A stretch of 21,325 nt of DNA. Source: CAZZEX01 sp964653285. GTDB taxonomy: Bacteria > Chloroflexota > Anaerolineae > B4-G1. The stretch covers positions 1 through 21,325 of the forward strand of contig CAZZEX010000088.1 of assembly GCA_964653285.1 (NCBI GenBank), read 5' to 3'. Shown here one piece after another: positions 1-6,734 of the stretch. Position 1 is the stretch's first letter. Each line of letters starts with the position of its first letter. Made by a program: the position numbers and the translations under genes. The notes beneath the pieces were generated by a model. That model saw only the letters and a program-made list of their open reading frames with translations. It made no database searches and had not been told where the DNA came from.

Positions 1-181
1 CCTGGCTCGCCTCTTGCATGATCAGCGCCTGGGGGAAGACCGGCGCCAGGTCGTCGGGCGTCATCAGTTCCAGCGTCACCGGATGCCGGTACGGGGGTGG
101 CGGCGTCTTCATATCCGGTATTACGTTGTACCAATGGGTAGGTAAGTCTTTCTCTTCCAGCAGGTACTTATACTGCGTCAT
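1..181 (-). CDS. trpB: TrpB2-like tryptophan synthase beta chain (5' part only)
   Basis: Sixty codons are visible; the rest lies beyond base 1. The start ATG at 181-179 is preceded by AGGAGGAACAAAA, a strong ribosome binding site. The peptide begins MTQYKYLLEEKDLPTHWYN and contains PPPPYRHPVTLELMTPDDL followed by APVFPQALIMQE. This is the N-terminal pattern of the TrpB2/TrpB-like family of PLP-dependent enzymes, which join indole and serine to make tryptophan in the cytoplasm. The catalytic lysine region is outside the window. The gene is the third reading frame behind a tryptophan T-box leader, after a trpS remnant and an ATPase gene, so it may be expressed in response to uncharged tRNA-Trp. 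The family call rests on the N-terminus alone, but this stretch is distinctive. Confidence 0.82.
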   Translation of the reverse strand, partial: MTQYKYLLEEKDLPTHWYNVIPDMKTPPPPYRHPVTLELMTPDDLAPVFPQALIMQEASQ

Positions 182-210
182 TTTTGTTCCTCCTCTAAGT
201 GGATTTAGTT

Positions 211-240
211 TGTCATTGGTCATTTGTCATTGGTCATTTT
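211..240. repeat. Short heptamer-type tandem repeat (GTCATTG/GTCATTT)
   Basis: Four copies of a GTCATTn(n) unit lie in a row between the ATPase and trpB2 genes (GTCATTG, GTCATTT, GTCATTG, GTCATTT). They resemble the heptamer repeats known between genes of cyanobacteria and some other bacteria. The 101-bp gap holding them has no other recognisable gene or terminator. Confidence 0.6.
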
Positions 241-282
241 TCTTGATAGCATCCCCCCTTTCCTCAGTAACCAGACGCGCTC

Positions 283-999
283 TCAAGCCTCCAGAAAGAC
301 ACTCCGGTCGGTGAAGAACTGCTTGTAAAGCCTGTAGTGCGCGGTATCCTCGTAGTCCACCTCCTCAATACGAGACGAGTCGAAACTGAAGATCTGGGCC
401 CTCGGATAGGCCAGCAGAATCGGAGAGTGGGTGGCCATGATGAACTGAGCGTGGCCTGCCGCCTCCAGCCGTTGTAACAGTCTCAGGAATTTCACTTGAC
501 TCGAGGGCGAAAACGCGGCCTCCGGTTCGTCGAGGAGATAGAGCCCTTTGATGTGGTAACGACCGCTGAAGTAACTCAGGATCGCCTCGCCGTGCGACAA
601 CGTGTTGAGGATGTGGCCGCCGTGATATTTCAGCCGGCCGGGGTCGCAGAGGGCAACGTCGTCGAGAAAGTCGGCAAAGTCACGAAACGTCTCGGCCCTG
701 AAGAGGGAACCCGGCACACGCCCGTTTGCCCACGTCACGGTGACGTAATCTGCCAGACGGGTCTCGTAGCGATTGTTGTGAGCGACGTGTCGCCTGGGCT
801 TGTCCCATATATGGATGCCACACTTCCTGGTGATGGCGTCCAGCAGGGAGGACTTTCCCGATCCGTTCTCGCCCACGAAGAAAGCGATGGGCCTTCTGAA
901 CGTCAGTTCCGACGTCTCCCTGAGAACGGGAATGTTGAACGGATAGTAACGACTGGTGGGGTAATCGTCGCTGTTAATGCGGACTTTTATGATGTGCAT
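283..999 (-). CDS. AAA/ABC-type ATPase, predicted (COG3910-like)
   Basis: A 238-residue soluble ATPase with every element of the ABC/RecF-like AAA fold: Walker A GENGSGKS at residues 43-50, an ABC-signature-like LSHGEA at 134-139, Walker B GLYLLDEPE ending at D157-E158 and E160, and an H-loop ATHSP with H191. Its length and motifs fit the small predicted-ATPase family COG3910; the physiological role of that family is not established. I chose the ATG at 999 because GGAGG sits just before it. An upstream ATG in the same frame (1044) would add 15 residues that come from reading the trpS remnant out of frame. The gene starts 29 bases after the stop of that remnant and has no promoter of its own that I can see, so it is probably transcribed from the T-box promoter. 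Confidence 0.85.
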   Translation of the reverse strand: MHIIKVRINSDDYPTSRYYPFNIPVLRETSELTFRRPIAFFVGENGSGKSSLLDAITRKCGIHIWDKPRRHVAHNNRYETRLADYVTVTWANGRVPGSLFRAETFRDFADFLDDVALCDPGRLKYHGGHILNTLSHGEAILSYFSGRYHIKGLYLLDEPEAAFSPSSQVKFLRLLQRLEAAGHAQFIMATHSPILLAYPRAQIFSFDSSRIEEVDYEDTAHYRLYKQFFTDRSVFLEA

Positions 1000-1028
1000 G
1001 CTAGATCCTCCATCTTTTGCATGTGCCT

Positions 1029-1151
1029 TCAGCAGAAGAAGCATTCGTACTCATCCTGCAGTCGCACGCGATTGGCCAGGCTGCCCACGTAGTGGCCCAG
1101 GTGCAGTTTGCCCGTGGGCCGGTCTCCTGTGAGGATGCGTTTCTTAGTCAT
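1029..1151 (-). pseudogene. trpS: Truncated tryptophanyl-tRNA synthetase (first 40 codons)
   Basis: ATG at 1151-1149 follows an AAGGAGGAGG ribosome binding site. The 40-residue product begins MTKKRILTGDRPTGKLHLGH and ends LQDEYECFFC before a TGA stop at 1031-1029. The PTGxLHLGHYxG segment is the class I HIGH motif of tryptophanyl-tRNA synthetase, and the rest matches the enzyme's N-terminus until the sequence breaks off in the first conserved strand, where a residue such as I/M-x-A-D would follow. The KMSKS half and the whole Rossmann core are missing; no trpS remnant is found downstream. The fragment cannot be an enzyme. Because TrpRS is essential, an intact copy must exist elsewhere. A deletion, an insertion of the following ATPase gene or an assembly join could all explain it. 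Confidence 0.88.
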
Positions 1152-1187
1152 TCCTCCTCCTCCTTCTCCTTCTTACTAGCAAATATC

Positions 1188-1297
1188 GTATCTTCTCAAA
1201 AAGCTGGGGCGGAAGTAGGTCGGATTTGCTATCCGACCCTATGGCGGTTAGCAAAACCGCCCTACGCTGCCCCTGCCCCAAGATATTGAGAAGATAC
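1188..1297. mobile_element. MITE-like inverted-repeat element, 110 bp
   Basis: The two ends form an imperfect terminal inverted repeat of 23 bp: both arms read GTATCTTCTCAA inward and end in GGGGC, with a few mismatches between. Inside are two perfect hairpins, GGTCGGAT/ATCCGACC (1218-1238) and GGCGGTT/AACCGCC (1243-1261), held together by GTAGG/CCTAC. The whole can fold as a cruciform or three-way junction. It has no coding capacity. It sits between the T-box terminator and the trpS ribosome binding site. I cannot assign it to a transposase family. Confidence 0.65.
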
Positions 1298-1332
1298 AAA
1301 ATATCCAGCATCAAGCATTGCGTATTGAGTAC

Positions 1333-1365
1333 GAAAAACGCCCGCCCCGTTGCCGGGACGGGCGT
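1333..1365 (-). terminator. Intrinsic terminator of the T-box leader
   Basis: On the minus strand a 12-bp stem (ACGCCCGTCCCG pairing with CGGGGCGGGCGT, one U-G pair) closes on a GCAA tetraloop and is followed by five T. It lies directly after the T-box sequence, as expected for the terminator that competes with the antiterminator. Confidence 0.88.
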
Positions 1366-1465
1366 CAACCCCGTGGTGCCACCCCGCTTAGGCGCCTCTA
1401 AAACAAAACGCGCCGATGACGGCGCGTAGTGTGTGAAGAGCCAGCCTCACTCTTATGCAGGCACA

Positions 1466-1486
1466 GTCCTTCGACAGGCTTAGGAC
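1466..1486. repeat. Palindromic repeat (CCTTCGACAGGCTTAGG core)
   Basis: A small inverted repeat with GTCCT/AGGAC ends lies inside the T-box leader, upstream of the antiterminator. Its core is nearly identical to the repeat at 18750-18769 inside the CHAT gene, so it belongs to a dispersed repeat family of this genome. Confidence 0.65.
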
Positions 1487-1714
1487 GATACCCTCAGCCC
1501 TGGTAACGGTGGCGTCTCCGGCCCGGACTACTCAAACATCCATTGCTGTCCTGCAATCCGATGTTCTTTCGGCGGACAACTCCTGGGTCCATTCAGCACC
1601 GGCGCCGGTATCGGGCTCGCAGCCCTTGATTCAAAACAAGTGCCCGACTCTCTGAACCCCGCTTCGATGCTTACTCTTCCCGATCACAGTCTTTCAATGT
1701 TGAATTGTGCATAC

Positions 1715-1743
1715 AGTATAGCACATGGACGTCAGGGTGTCAA
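1715..1743 (-). promoter_or_regulatory. Promoter of the T-box/trpS-remnant/ATPase unit
   Basis: A consensus -35 TTGACA (1743-1738) and -10 TATACT (1720-1715) are separated by 17 bases. Transcription would begin near 1708, about 15 bases before the first T-box structure. The -35 box overlaps the last codons of the thioredoxin gene. Confidence 0.85.
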
Positions 1744-2070
1744 GTTACCCATGTGGGGCCGCAGTTCCTCTGCCAATTCGTCTTTAGGGCGGTAGCCTAT
1801 GATACGTGTGATTTCCTCCCCGTTCTTGAACAGGATCAACGTGGGGATGCCCATAATACCCAGGCGACGTGGGGTGTCAGAGTTGGCGTCCACGTCCATC
1901 TTGGCCACGCGTAGCTTTCCATCGTACTCTTCGGCGATTGCCTCAACGGCCGGCCCGACCATCTTGCACGGCGCGCACCACTCGGCCCAGAAGTCCACTA
2001 AGGTCGACTCCGTGGCCTGGAGCACTGCTGCCTCAAATGTGGTGTCGGTTATCTCGAAAGGTTTTGCCAT
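1732..2070 (-). CDS. trxA: Thioredoxin
   Basis: A 112-residue cytoplasmic thioredoxin. It has the redox motif WCAPCK (C32 and C35, with A-P instead of the usual G-P between them), the buried Asp D26 in LVDFWAEW, and the cis-proline loop GIPTL with P76. It reduces disulfides in target proteins and is recharged by thioredoxin reductase, which is not in the window. The ATG at 2070 follows CAGGAGGACAAT; an upstream in-frame start at 2124 would lie inside the promoter and is unlikely. It has its own promoter, divergent from the protease gene, and its 3' end overlaps the next promoter on the same strand. Confidence 0.95.
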   Translation of the reverse strand: MAKPFEITDTTFEAAVLQATESTLVDFWAEWCAPCKMVGPAVEAIAEEYDGKLRVAKMDVDANSDTPRRLGIMGIPTLILFKNGEEITRIIGYRPKDELAEELRPHMGNLTP

Positions 2071-2095
2071 ATTGTCCTCCTGAAATGTGGCGAGG

Positions 2096-2124
2096 ATTAT
2101 CCTACGAGAGGGCGATTTTGTCAA
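2096..2124 (-). promoter_or_regulatory. Thioredoxin promoter
   Basis: Minus-strand -35 TTGACA (2124-2119), 17-base spacer and -10 GATAAT (2101-2096). Its -35 box overlaps, base for base except one, the -35 box of the divergent protease promoter. Confidence 0.82.
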
Positions 2125-2145
2125 GTGGCGTACTTCTGCTATAAT
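2118..2145 (+). promoter_or_regulatory. Promoter of the secreted protease gene
   Basis: Plus-strand -35 TTGTCA (2118-2123), 16-base spacer and perfect -10 TATAAT (2140-2145). The expected start of transcription is about 2152, only two or three bases before the ATG at 2155, with no ribosome binding site between. The mRNA would be essentially leaderless. Confidence 0.8.
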
Positions 2146-2154
2146 TCTCTTTCA

Positions 2155-4074
2155 ATGAACAGAGGCTTTCTGAACGTGGGCCTGGCATTTGGTATGGCCG
2201 GCCTGCTCTTTGTGGGGTTGGCATTATCTGTCCAGTCCATTCCACAGGCTGTGCTGGCGGCTCCGCCGACCAACGTCGCTCCCCAGGTATGGGAGGCCAC
2301 TGCTGGCGGCGAGGCCAGGTTTCTGGTCATCCTTGCCGAGCAGGCGGATCTCAGCGCGGCAGCGAGCCTGCCTACCCGCGAGGCGCGCCAGCGCTATATC
2401 TACGACGCGCTGCGGGATGTGGCGCTGCGCTCCCAGGCTTCCCTGCGCGCCGAATTGGACGCTGCCGGTGTGGACTACCGCCCCTTCTACATCGTCAACA
2501 TGCTGGTGGTGAAAGGCGATCGCGCCCTCGTCGCACGCCTGGCTGCCCGTCCCGAGGTGGCACGCATTGCCGCCAATCCGCGTGTCCGCCAACCGCTGCC
2601 GGAACCCCAACCTGGCGGTGTGCGCCTGCTGGCCCCTCAGGGGATCGCGTGGAACGTGGCGCGTGTCAACGCCGACAGCGTCTGGGCGCTGGGCTACATC
2701 GGCCAAGGCATCGTCGTCGCCGGGCAGGATACCGGCTATGACTGGGACCATCCGGCGTTGGTCAACCAGTATCGAGGCTACAACGGCGTCACGGCCACTC
2801 ACGATTACAACTGGCACGACGCTATTCATTCTAACACCCACGGCTATAACCCCTGTGGTGTAGATTCCCCGGAACCCTGCGACGACGACAGCCACGGCAC
2901 GCACACAATGGGCACCATCGTCGGCGACGACGGGGCAGGCAACCAAATCGGGGTTGCACCTGGTGCGCGCTGGATCGGCTGCCGGAACATGGATGAGGGG
3001 TGGGGCACTCCCGCGACTTATGCTGAATGCTTCGAGTTCTTCCTGGCCCCCTATCCCGTCAGCGGCGACCCCTTCACTGATGGCGTCCCCAGCCTGGCCC
3101 CCCACGTGATCAACAATTCCTGGACCTGTCCGCCCAGAGAGGGATGCGACTGGGACACGCTGCAAACGGTCGTCGAGAACGTGCGCGCGGCGGGGATCGC
3201 GGTCGTCGCTTCAGCTGGCAACGGCGGCTCTGCCTGCGGCACAGTGCGCGACCCGCCCGCCATCTACGATGCCGCTTTCTCCGTGGGTGCAACCGATAGC
3301 GGCGACAACGTCGCCAGTTTCAGCAGCCGGGGGCCGGTGACGGTGGATGGCTCCAGTAGGCTCAAGCCGGACGTGACCGCGCCGGGCGTGGAGGTGTGCT
3401 CCAGCGTCCCCGGTGGATGGTATAGCGTAAAAAGCGGCACCTCGATGGCCGGGCCGCACATCGCGGGGACAGTGGCGCTGCTGTGGTCGGCCGCGCCGCA
3501 CCTCATCGGCGACGTGGACGCCACTGAGCAGATCATCGCGCAGACGGCCCGGCCCCGCACTGACGCCAGTTGTGGCGGCGAGCCCGGTGGGCGTCCCAAC
3601 AACGTATACGGCTGGGGCGTCGTGGACGCGCTGGCGGCCGTGCGAGGAGCCCAGCCAGGACTGAGGGTCGCCAAGGAGGCTACCTTTCCGATGGGCCTCC
3701 CAGCCCGATTGCTCGTCTACACCATCAGCGTTACCGATACCTTCTACCTCACCCTTACCCAGGTCGTCCTCACCGACGCCATCCCTATGAGCACGACCTT
3801 TGCCTGGGCCAGCGGAAACTACGCGCGCGCGGGCGGGGTCGTCACCTGGACAGCCGTGAGCCTTGCACCCCAGGAGATGCTGACAGCGACGCTGGCGGTC
3901 ACGGTAGAGCACCTGCCGCCAGGCACACGCGTGGTCAATGCTGCCTACGGGGCGCGCGTCAGCGAGTTGCTTACCCCTGTTATGGGCGCACCGGTGGAGG
4001 CGGTCATTCCCTGGCGATATCTGTGGTTCCCCGTATTCAAAAACTGGCCATCAGGAGGGAACGGCGGTGGCTGA
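2155..4074 (+). CDS. Secreted subtilisin-like serine protease (S8) with DUF11-like tail
   Basis: A 639-residue exported protease. Residues 1 to about 38 form a signal peptide (LLFVGLALSVQ core, AxA-type end in VLAAP). Next comes an I9-like propeptide (about 50-145) with RFLVILAEQADL, then the S8 domain (about 160-500). The catalytic triad is D192 in QDTGYD, H247 in SHGTHTMG and S430 in GTSMAGPHIAG; the oxyanion asparagine lies in ASAGNGG. A DUF11-like beta domain follows (about 505-615), and the protein ends in YLWFPVFKNW plus a glycine-rich tail. Even numbers of cysteines near CGVDSPEPC and CPPREGC suggest disulfides. The ATG at 2155 fits the promoter; a GTG 30 bases upstream lies inside the promoter. 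It shares eight bases with the next gene. Likely role: extracellular protein degradation. Confidence 0.93.
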   Translation: MNRGFLNVGLAFGMAGLLFVGLALSVQSIPQAVLAAPPTNVAPQVWEATAGGEARFLVILAEQADLSAAASLPTREARQRYIYDALRDVALRSQASLRAELDAAGVDYRPFYIVNMLVVKGDRALVARLAARPEVARIAANPRVRQPLPEPQPGGVRLLAPQGIAWNVARVNADSVWALGYIGQGIVVAGQDTGYDWDHPALVNQYRGYNGVTATHDYNWHDAIHSNTHGYNPCGVDSPEPCDDDSHGTHTMGTIVGDDGAGNQIGVAPGARWIGCRNMDEGWGTPATYAECFEFFLAPYPVSGDPFTDGVPSLAPHVINNSWTCPPREGCDWDTLQTVVENVRAAGIAVVASAGNGGSACGTVRDPPAIYDAAFSVGATDSGDNVASFSSRGPVTVDGSSRLKPDVTAPGVEVCSSVPGGWYSVKSGTSMAGPHIAGTVALLWSAAPHLIGDVDATEQIIAQTARPRTDASCGGEPGGRPNNVYGWGVVDALAAVRGAQPGLRVAKEATFPMGLPARLLVYTISVTDTFYLTLTQVVLTDAIPMSTTFAWASGNYARAGGVVTWTAVSLAPQEMLTATLAVTVEHLPPGTRVVNAAYGARVSELLTPVMGAPVEAVIPWRYLWFPVFKNWPSGGNGGG

Positions 4075-4804
4075 CGACTCGACTGGGCTCGCCGAAGTCC
4101 TGGAAAGCCTGCGCCTGAAAGTGCGCCCCCTGTTGCACTTCGCCGCGCCGGGCGACGCGCTGTCCGTTTACTACGCCTTCTATCACGGTCCCCGGCGCAC
4201 CCGCCTCTATGTCCACGAGGACGGTACCGGTCATACGGATGGCTTCGTCGCCGTCTGCCAGACCGGACAGCGGCTGTTTCAGCCCACCGTCGTGCTGCGC
4301 ACGCCCAACGCTGAGGCGACCGTCGAACTGTTGCGCCAGGCCCTTGTCCCTGGTCGTCCCTATTACCTGATCACGACGCCGGATCTGCGAGACGCCGTCG
4401 CAGAGGTCGTGGATATTGAGCAACCTGAGGTTAATCGCATCTACCGGCTCGACTTGTTTCGTTTCCAGTCCTCCATCAACGTACTGGTCGTAGCGGAGCG
4501 GGGCATGGGCGACCGGCCACACTTCGTCATTCGCTCGCAGGGGGAGATCGCGGCCGAAGCAGGTGTCAATTGGTACTCGCCCCACTTTGCTGGGGTCTTT
4601 GTCCACACTGCGCCCGCTGCCCAGAGGCGTGGATGGGGCCGGGCGGTGTTGACGGCCTGCACGACGTGGATTATCCGCTCGGCCAGGCAGCCGCTCTACA
4701 TTGTCAATGAGGGGAACGGATCGAGTATCGCGTTGGCCGAGGCGGTCGGCTATGTGGATACTGGCGCTCGCGAGTTCGCTGGTGAAGGTGTGTGCCGGCC
4801 TTGA
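4067..4804 (+). CDS. GNAT-family N-acetyltransferase
   Basis: A 245-residue soluble protein. The second half carries a GCN5-related acetyltransferase fold: AGVFVHTAPAAQRRGWGRAV gives the acetyl-CoA pyrophosphate loop (Q/R-x-x-G-x-G/A), and NEGNGSSIALAEAVGYVDTG is the usual C-terminal helix and strand. The N-terminal half (VRPLLHFAAPGDALSVYYAF) resembles the tandem or degenerate GNAT half seen in similar two-lobed proteins. The substrate cannot be told. Start: GTG at 4067 after AGGAGGG; it overlaps the protease stop codon, so translation is probably coupled to the protease. An in-frame ATG far upstream (3938) would lie deep inside the protease gene and is rejected. Confidence 0.85.
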   Translation: MADDSTGLAEVLESLRLKVRPLLHFAAPGDALSVYYAFYHGPRRTRLYVHEDGTGHTDGFVAVCQTGQRLFQPTVVLRTPNAEATVELLRQALVPGRPYYLITTPDLRDAVAEVVDIEQPEVNRIYRLDLFRFQSSINVLVVAERGMGDRPHFVIRSQGEIAAEAGVNWYSPHFAGVFVHTAPAAQRRGWGRAVLTACTTWIIRSARQPLYIVNEGNGSSIALAEAVGYVDTGAREFAGEGVCRP

Positions 4805-4849
4805 CCCCCATCCCTGGCTCTTCCCCCCTGCAAAAAAAGGAGGTGAAAG

Positions 4850-6127
4850 ATGCGTGTGAAACTGGCCTATGGACGGGCAGGGCTGTGGGTGTACCTGCCC
4901 GACCGAAACGTGACGGTGGTGGAACCGCGCTTTGTGGAGGGGTTGCCCGACGAGGAGGCTGCCATCATTCAGGCGCTACGGCAACCGCTGGGCAGCCCCC
5001 CGCTGCGTGAGATAGTGAAGCCGGAGGACACCGTCGCCATCGTTTTCAGCGACATCACTCGCCCCACGCCGAACGATCGTCTCCTGCCACCGTTGCTGGC
5101 GGAACTGAGCCGTGTCCCGCGCGAGCAAATCGTGCTCATCAACGCGACGGGGATGCACCGTCCCAACACGGAGGGGGAACTGCGCGGCATGCTGGGGGAC
5201 GACGTCGTGGATGGCTACCGCATCGTGCAGCACGATGCCTGGGATCAGGATGGTCTGGTCAACCTGGGGCGGACCCGCTTCGGTCACGAGATCCTCGTCA
5301 ACCGCACCTATGCGAAGGCCACGGTCAAGATTCTGACCGGTTTCATCGAGCCCCATTTCTTTGCTGGCTTCAGCGGCGGCCCCAAGGCGGTCCTCCCCGG
5401 CGTGGCCGGTGGTCGGTTGGTGCTGGAGAACCACGGCGCGGCCATGCTCGACGATCCCGGCGCTACGTGGGGCGTCACGGCTGGAAACCCGGTGTGGGAG
5501 GAAATGCTGGAGGTGGCGCTCAAAACCGCGCCCACTTTCCTCCTCAACGTGACGCTCAACCGCGAGCGAGCCATCACCGGCGTCTACGCAGGCGACTTGC
5601 GGGCGGCCCATCAGGCAGGGACGGCCGCCGTTCGCCAGACGGCAATGGTGGAGGTAGAGGCACCCTTCGACGTCGTCATCACCTCTAACTCGGGCTATCC
5701 GCTCGACCTGAACCTCTACCAGGCGGTCAAGGGCATGTCGGCCGCGGCGCAGGTCGTGCGCGAGGGAGGGAGCATCATCATCGCGGCGGAGTGCTGGGAC
5801 GGAGTGCCGGATCACGGGGAGTACAAGAACATCCTGCACATAGCCGCCACGCCCCAGGCGTTACTGGAGGTTATCCGGCAGCCGGGGTTCCTGGTGATGG
5901 ACCAATGGGAGGCTCACGTACAGGCGCGGGTTCAATGCCGGGCCGACGTTTACGTCAAGAACGGTCACCTTTCAGATGACGAGATACGCGCTGCGCTGCT
6001 CCGTCCCTGCCACCAGATCGAGGAGACGCTGGCGGAGTTGCTGGCTCGCTACGGCCCCGATGCGCGCATCTGCGTCTTGCCGGAGGGGCCGCAGACGATA
6101 CCCTATGTCGGAGGCTCCTCGGTGTAA
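4850..6127 (+). CDS. larA: LarA-family nickel-dependent lactate racemase-like enzyme
   Basis: 425 residues, the usual LarA length. LarA interconverts D- and L-lactate (or related 2-hydroxyacids in homologues) with a nickel-pincer nucleotide cofactor tethered to a lysine. The key residues of the Lactiplantibacillus enzyme all have equivalents: D68 and R71 in SDITRPTP, H103 in TGMHRP, H169 in EPHFFAGF, K179 in GGPKAVLPG (cofactor lysine), H195 in ENHG, Y290 and K294 in LYQAVKG, and W353 in DQWEAH. ATG at 4850 follows AGGAGGTGAAAG, an ideal ribosome binding site. It lies 45 bases after the GNAT gene and is probably in the same transcript. The cofactor genes larB, larC and larE are not in the window. 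Substrate could be lactate or another hydroxyacid. Confidence 0.9.
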   Translation: MRVKLAYGRAGLWVYLPDRNVTVVEPRFVEGLPDEEAAIIQALRQPLGSPPLREIVKPEDTVAIVFSDITRPTPNDRLLPPLLAELSRVPREQIVLINATGMHRPNTEGELRGMLGDDVVDGYRIVQHDAWDQDGLVNLGRTRFGHEILVNRTYAKATVKILTGFIEPHFFAGFSGGPKAVLPGVAGGRLVLENHGAAMLDDPGATWGVTAGNPVWEEMLEVALKTAPTFLLNVTLNRERAITGVYAGDLRAAHQAGTAAVRQTAMVEVEAPFDVVITSNSGYPLDLNLYQAVKGMSAAAQVVREGGSIIIAAECWDGVPDHGEYKNILHIAATPQALLEVIRQPGFLVMDQWEAHVQARVQCRADVYVKNGHLSDDEIRAALLRPCHQIEETLAELLARYGPDARICVLPEGPQTIPYVGGSSV

Positions 6128-6158
6128 GAAATACGAACCAGGGGCCTAAGCTCCGAGT

Positions 6159-6734
6159 CTAGTCCATCTGCTGAATGCTATCTACTATTTGGTCAAACTC
6201 ATCTAGATATGGACTTTCGCAGCCTGTTGATATCCTTACCAGGTCACCTAAACTAATCGGGCGCCAATAAACCACTTTCTCGCAACCTGGCACACGAATC
6301 TCAGTTATCTCAAAAGCCTGGTGGCTATTGATTACCCTTTCAGAAAGTTCCTTGTATTCGCCACTATGAGCCTTTTCTTCGAGCCAACTTCTTAGAGTGT
6401 CAACATCTATCGTTTCCGGAAACTGCGCGGGCCCCATTCTCTCTCTTACGTATTCACCAAGGTCGATCCTTATCCTTGGATCTTGAGGAATATCAGAAGG
6501 TGCAGAAGGTTGCCAGGATTCCTCCTGCGATGGCACAAGAACGATCGTCTGATAGCTCTCACTTTCTATCACCCAGTCAGGAGGGTATGCAAAGGAGAAC
6601 TTGTATTGGCTATTGCTATACGTTTTTGCTTCCCTGGGCGCAGTTGGAGAGGTCGTTTCCCTCCTTGTATCACAGCCATTGGTTAGCCCCATAGACAAGA
6701 GCAGCCCAACCAAAATGCAAATTGTTCTGTTCAT
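6159..6734 (-). CDS. Small lipoprotein, PsbP/DUF-like fold suspected
   Basis: 191 residues. The N-terminus MNRTICILVGLLLSMGLTNGC is a lipoprotein signal with the acylated cysteine at 21, although the lipobox (LTNGC) is not the most typical. A spacer rich in Ser, Thr and Pro follows. The segment YKFSFAYPPDWVIE and later strands resemble the small PsbP-like/PsbP-related domain that occurs in many bacterial lipoproteins, but I cannot confirm it. Two later cysteines (in PGCEKV and TGCESP) could form a disulfide. The start codon overlaps the stop of the large secreted protein by ATGA, so the two are translated together and may act together at the cell surface. Function unknown. Confidence 0.75.
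   Translation of the reverse strand: MNRTICILVGLLLSMGLTNGCDTRRETTSPTAPREAKTYSNSQYKFSFAYPPDWVIESESYQTIVLVPSQEESWQPSAPSDIPQDPRIRIDLGEYVRERMGPAQFPETIDVDTLRSWLEEKAHSGEYKELSERVINSHQAFEITEIRVPGCEKVVYWRPISLGDLVRISTGCESPYLDEFDQIVDSIQQMD

Larger units (their letters stand above)
1333..1694 (-). promoter_or_regulatory. T-box riboswitch, tryptophan-specific
   Basis: Reading the minus strand, the leader shows a Stem I with GAGTA (1676-1672) and CAGAGAG, a specifier loop GAA-TGG-ACC with the Trp codon UGG at 1591-1589, and the T-box GCGGGGTGGCACCACGG at 1387-1371 just before the terminator. The T-box bulge reads UGGC (1381-1378). Its variable base C pairs with discriminator G73, which is what bacterial tRNA-Trp carries, so specifier and bulge agree. 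Uncharged tRNA-Trp binding would stabilise the antiterminator and allow transcription of what follows: now a trpS remnant, an ATPase and trpB2. A repeat with a CCTTCGACAGG core lies in the linker between Stem I-III and the antiterminator. Confidence 0.9.

Noticed and set aside
496..1092. 198-codon open frame on the plus strand
   Set aside because: Antisense to the ATPase and trpS remnant, both well supported by motifs.
1029..1151. A leader peptide for tryptophan attenuation
   Set aside because: The 40-residue peptide has no tryptophan codon and matches the TrpRS N-terminus with its HIGH motif; regulation is by the T-box instead.
2224..3165. 313-codon open frame on the minus strand
   Set aside because: Antisense to the subtilisin-like protease and without conserved motifs.
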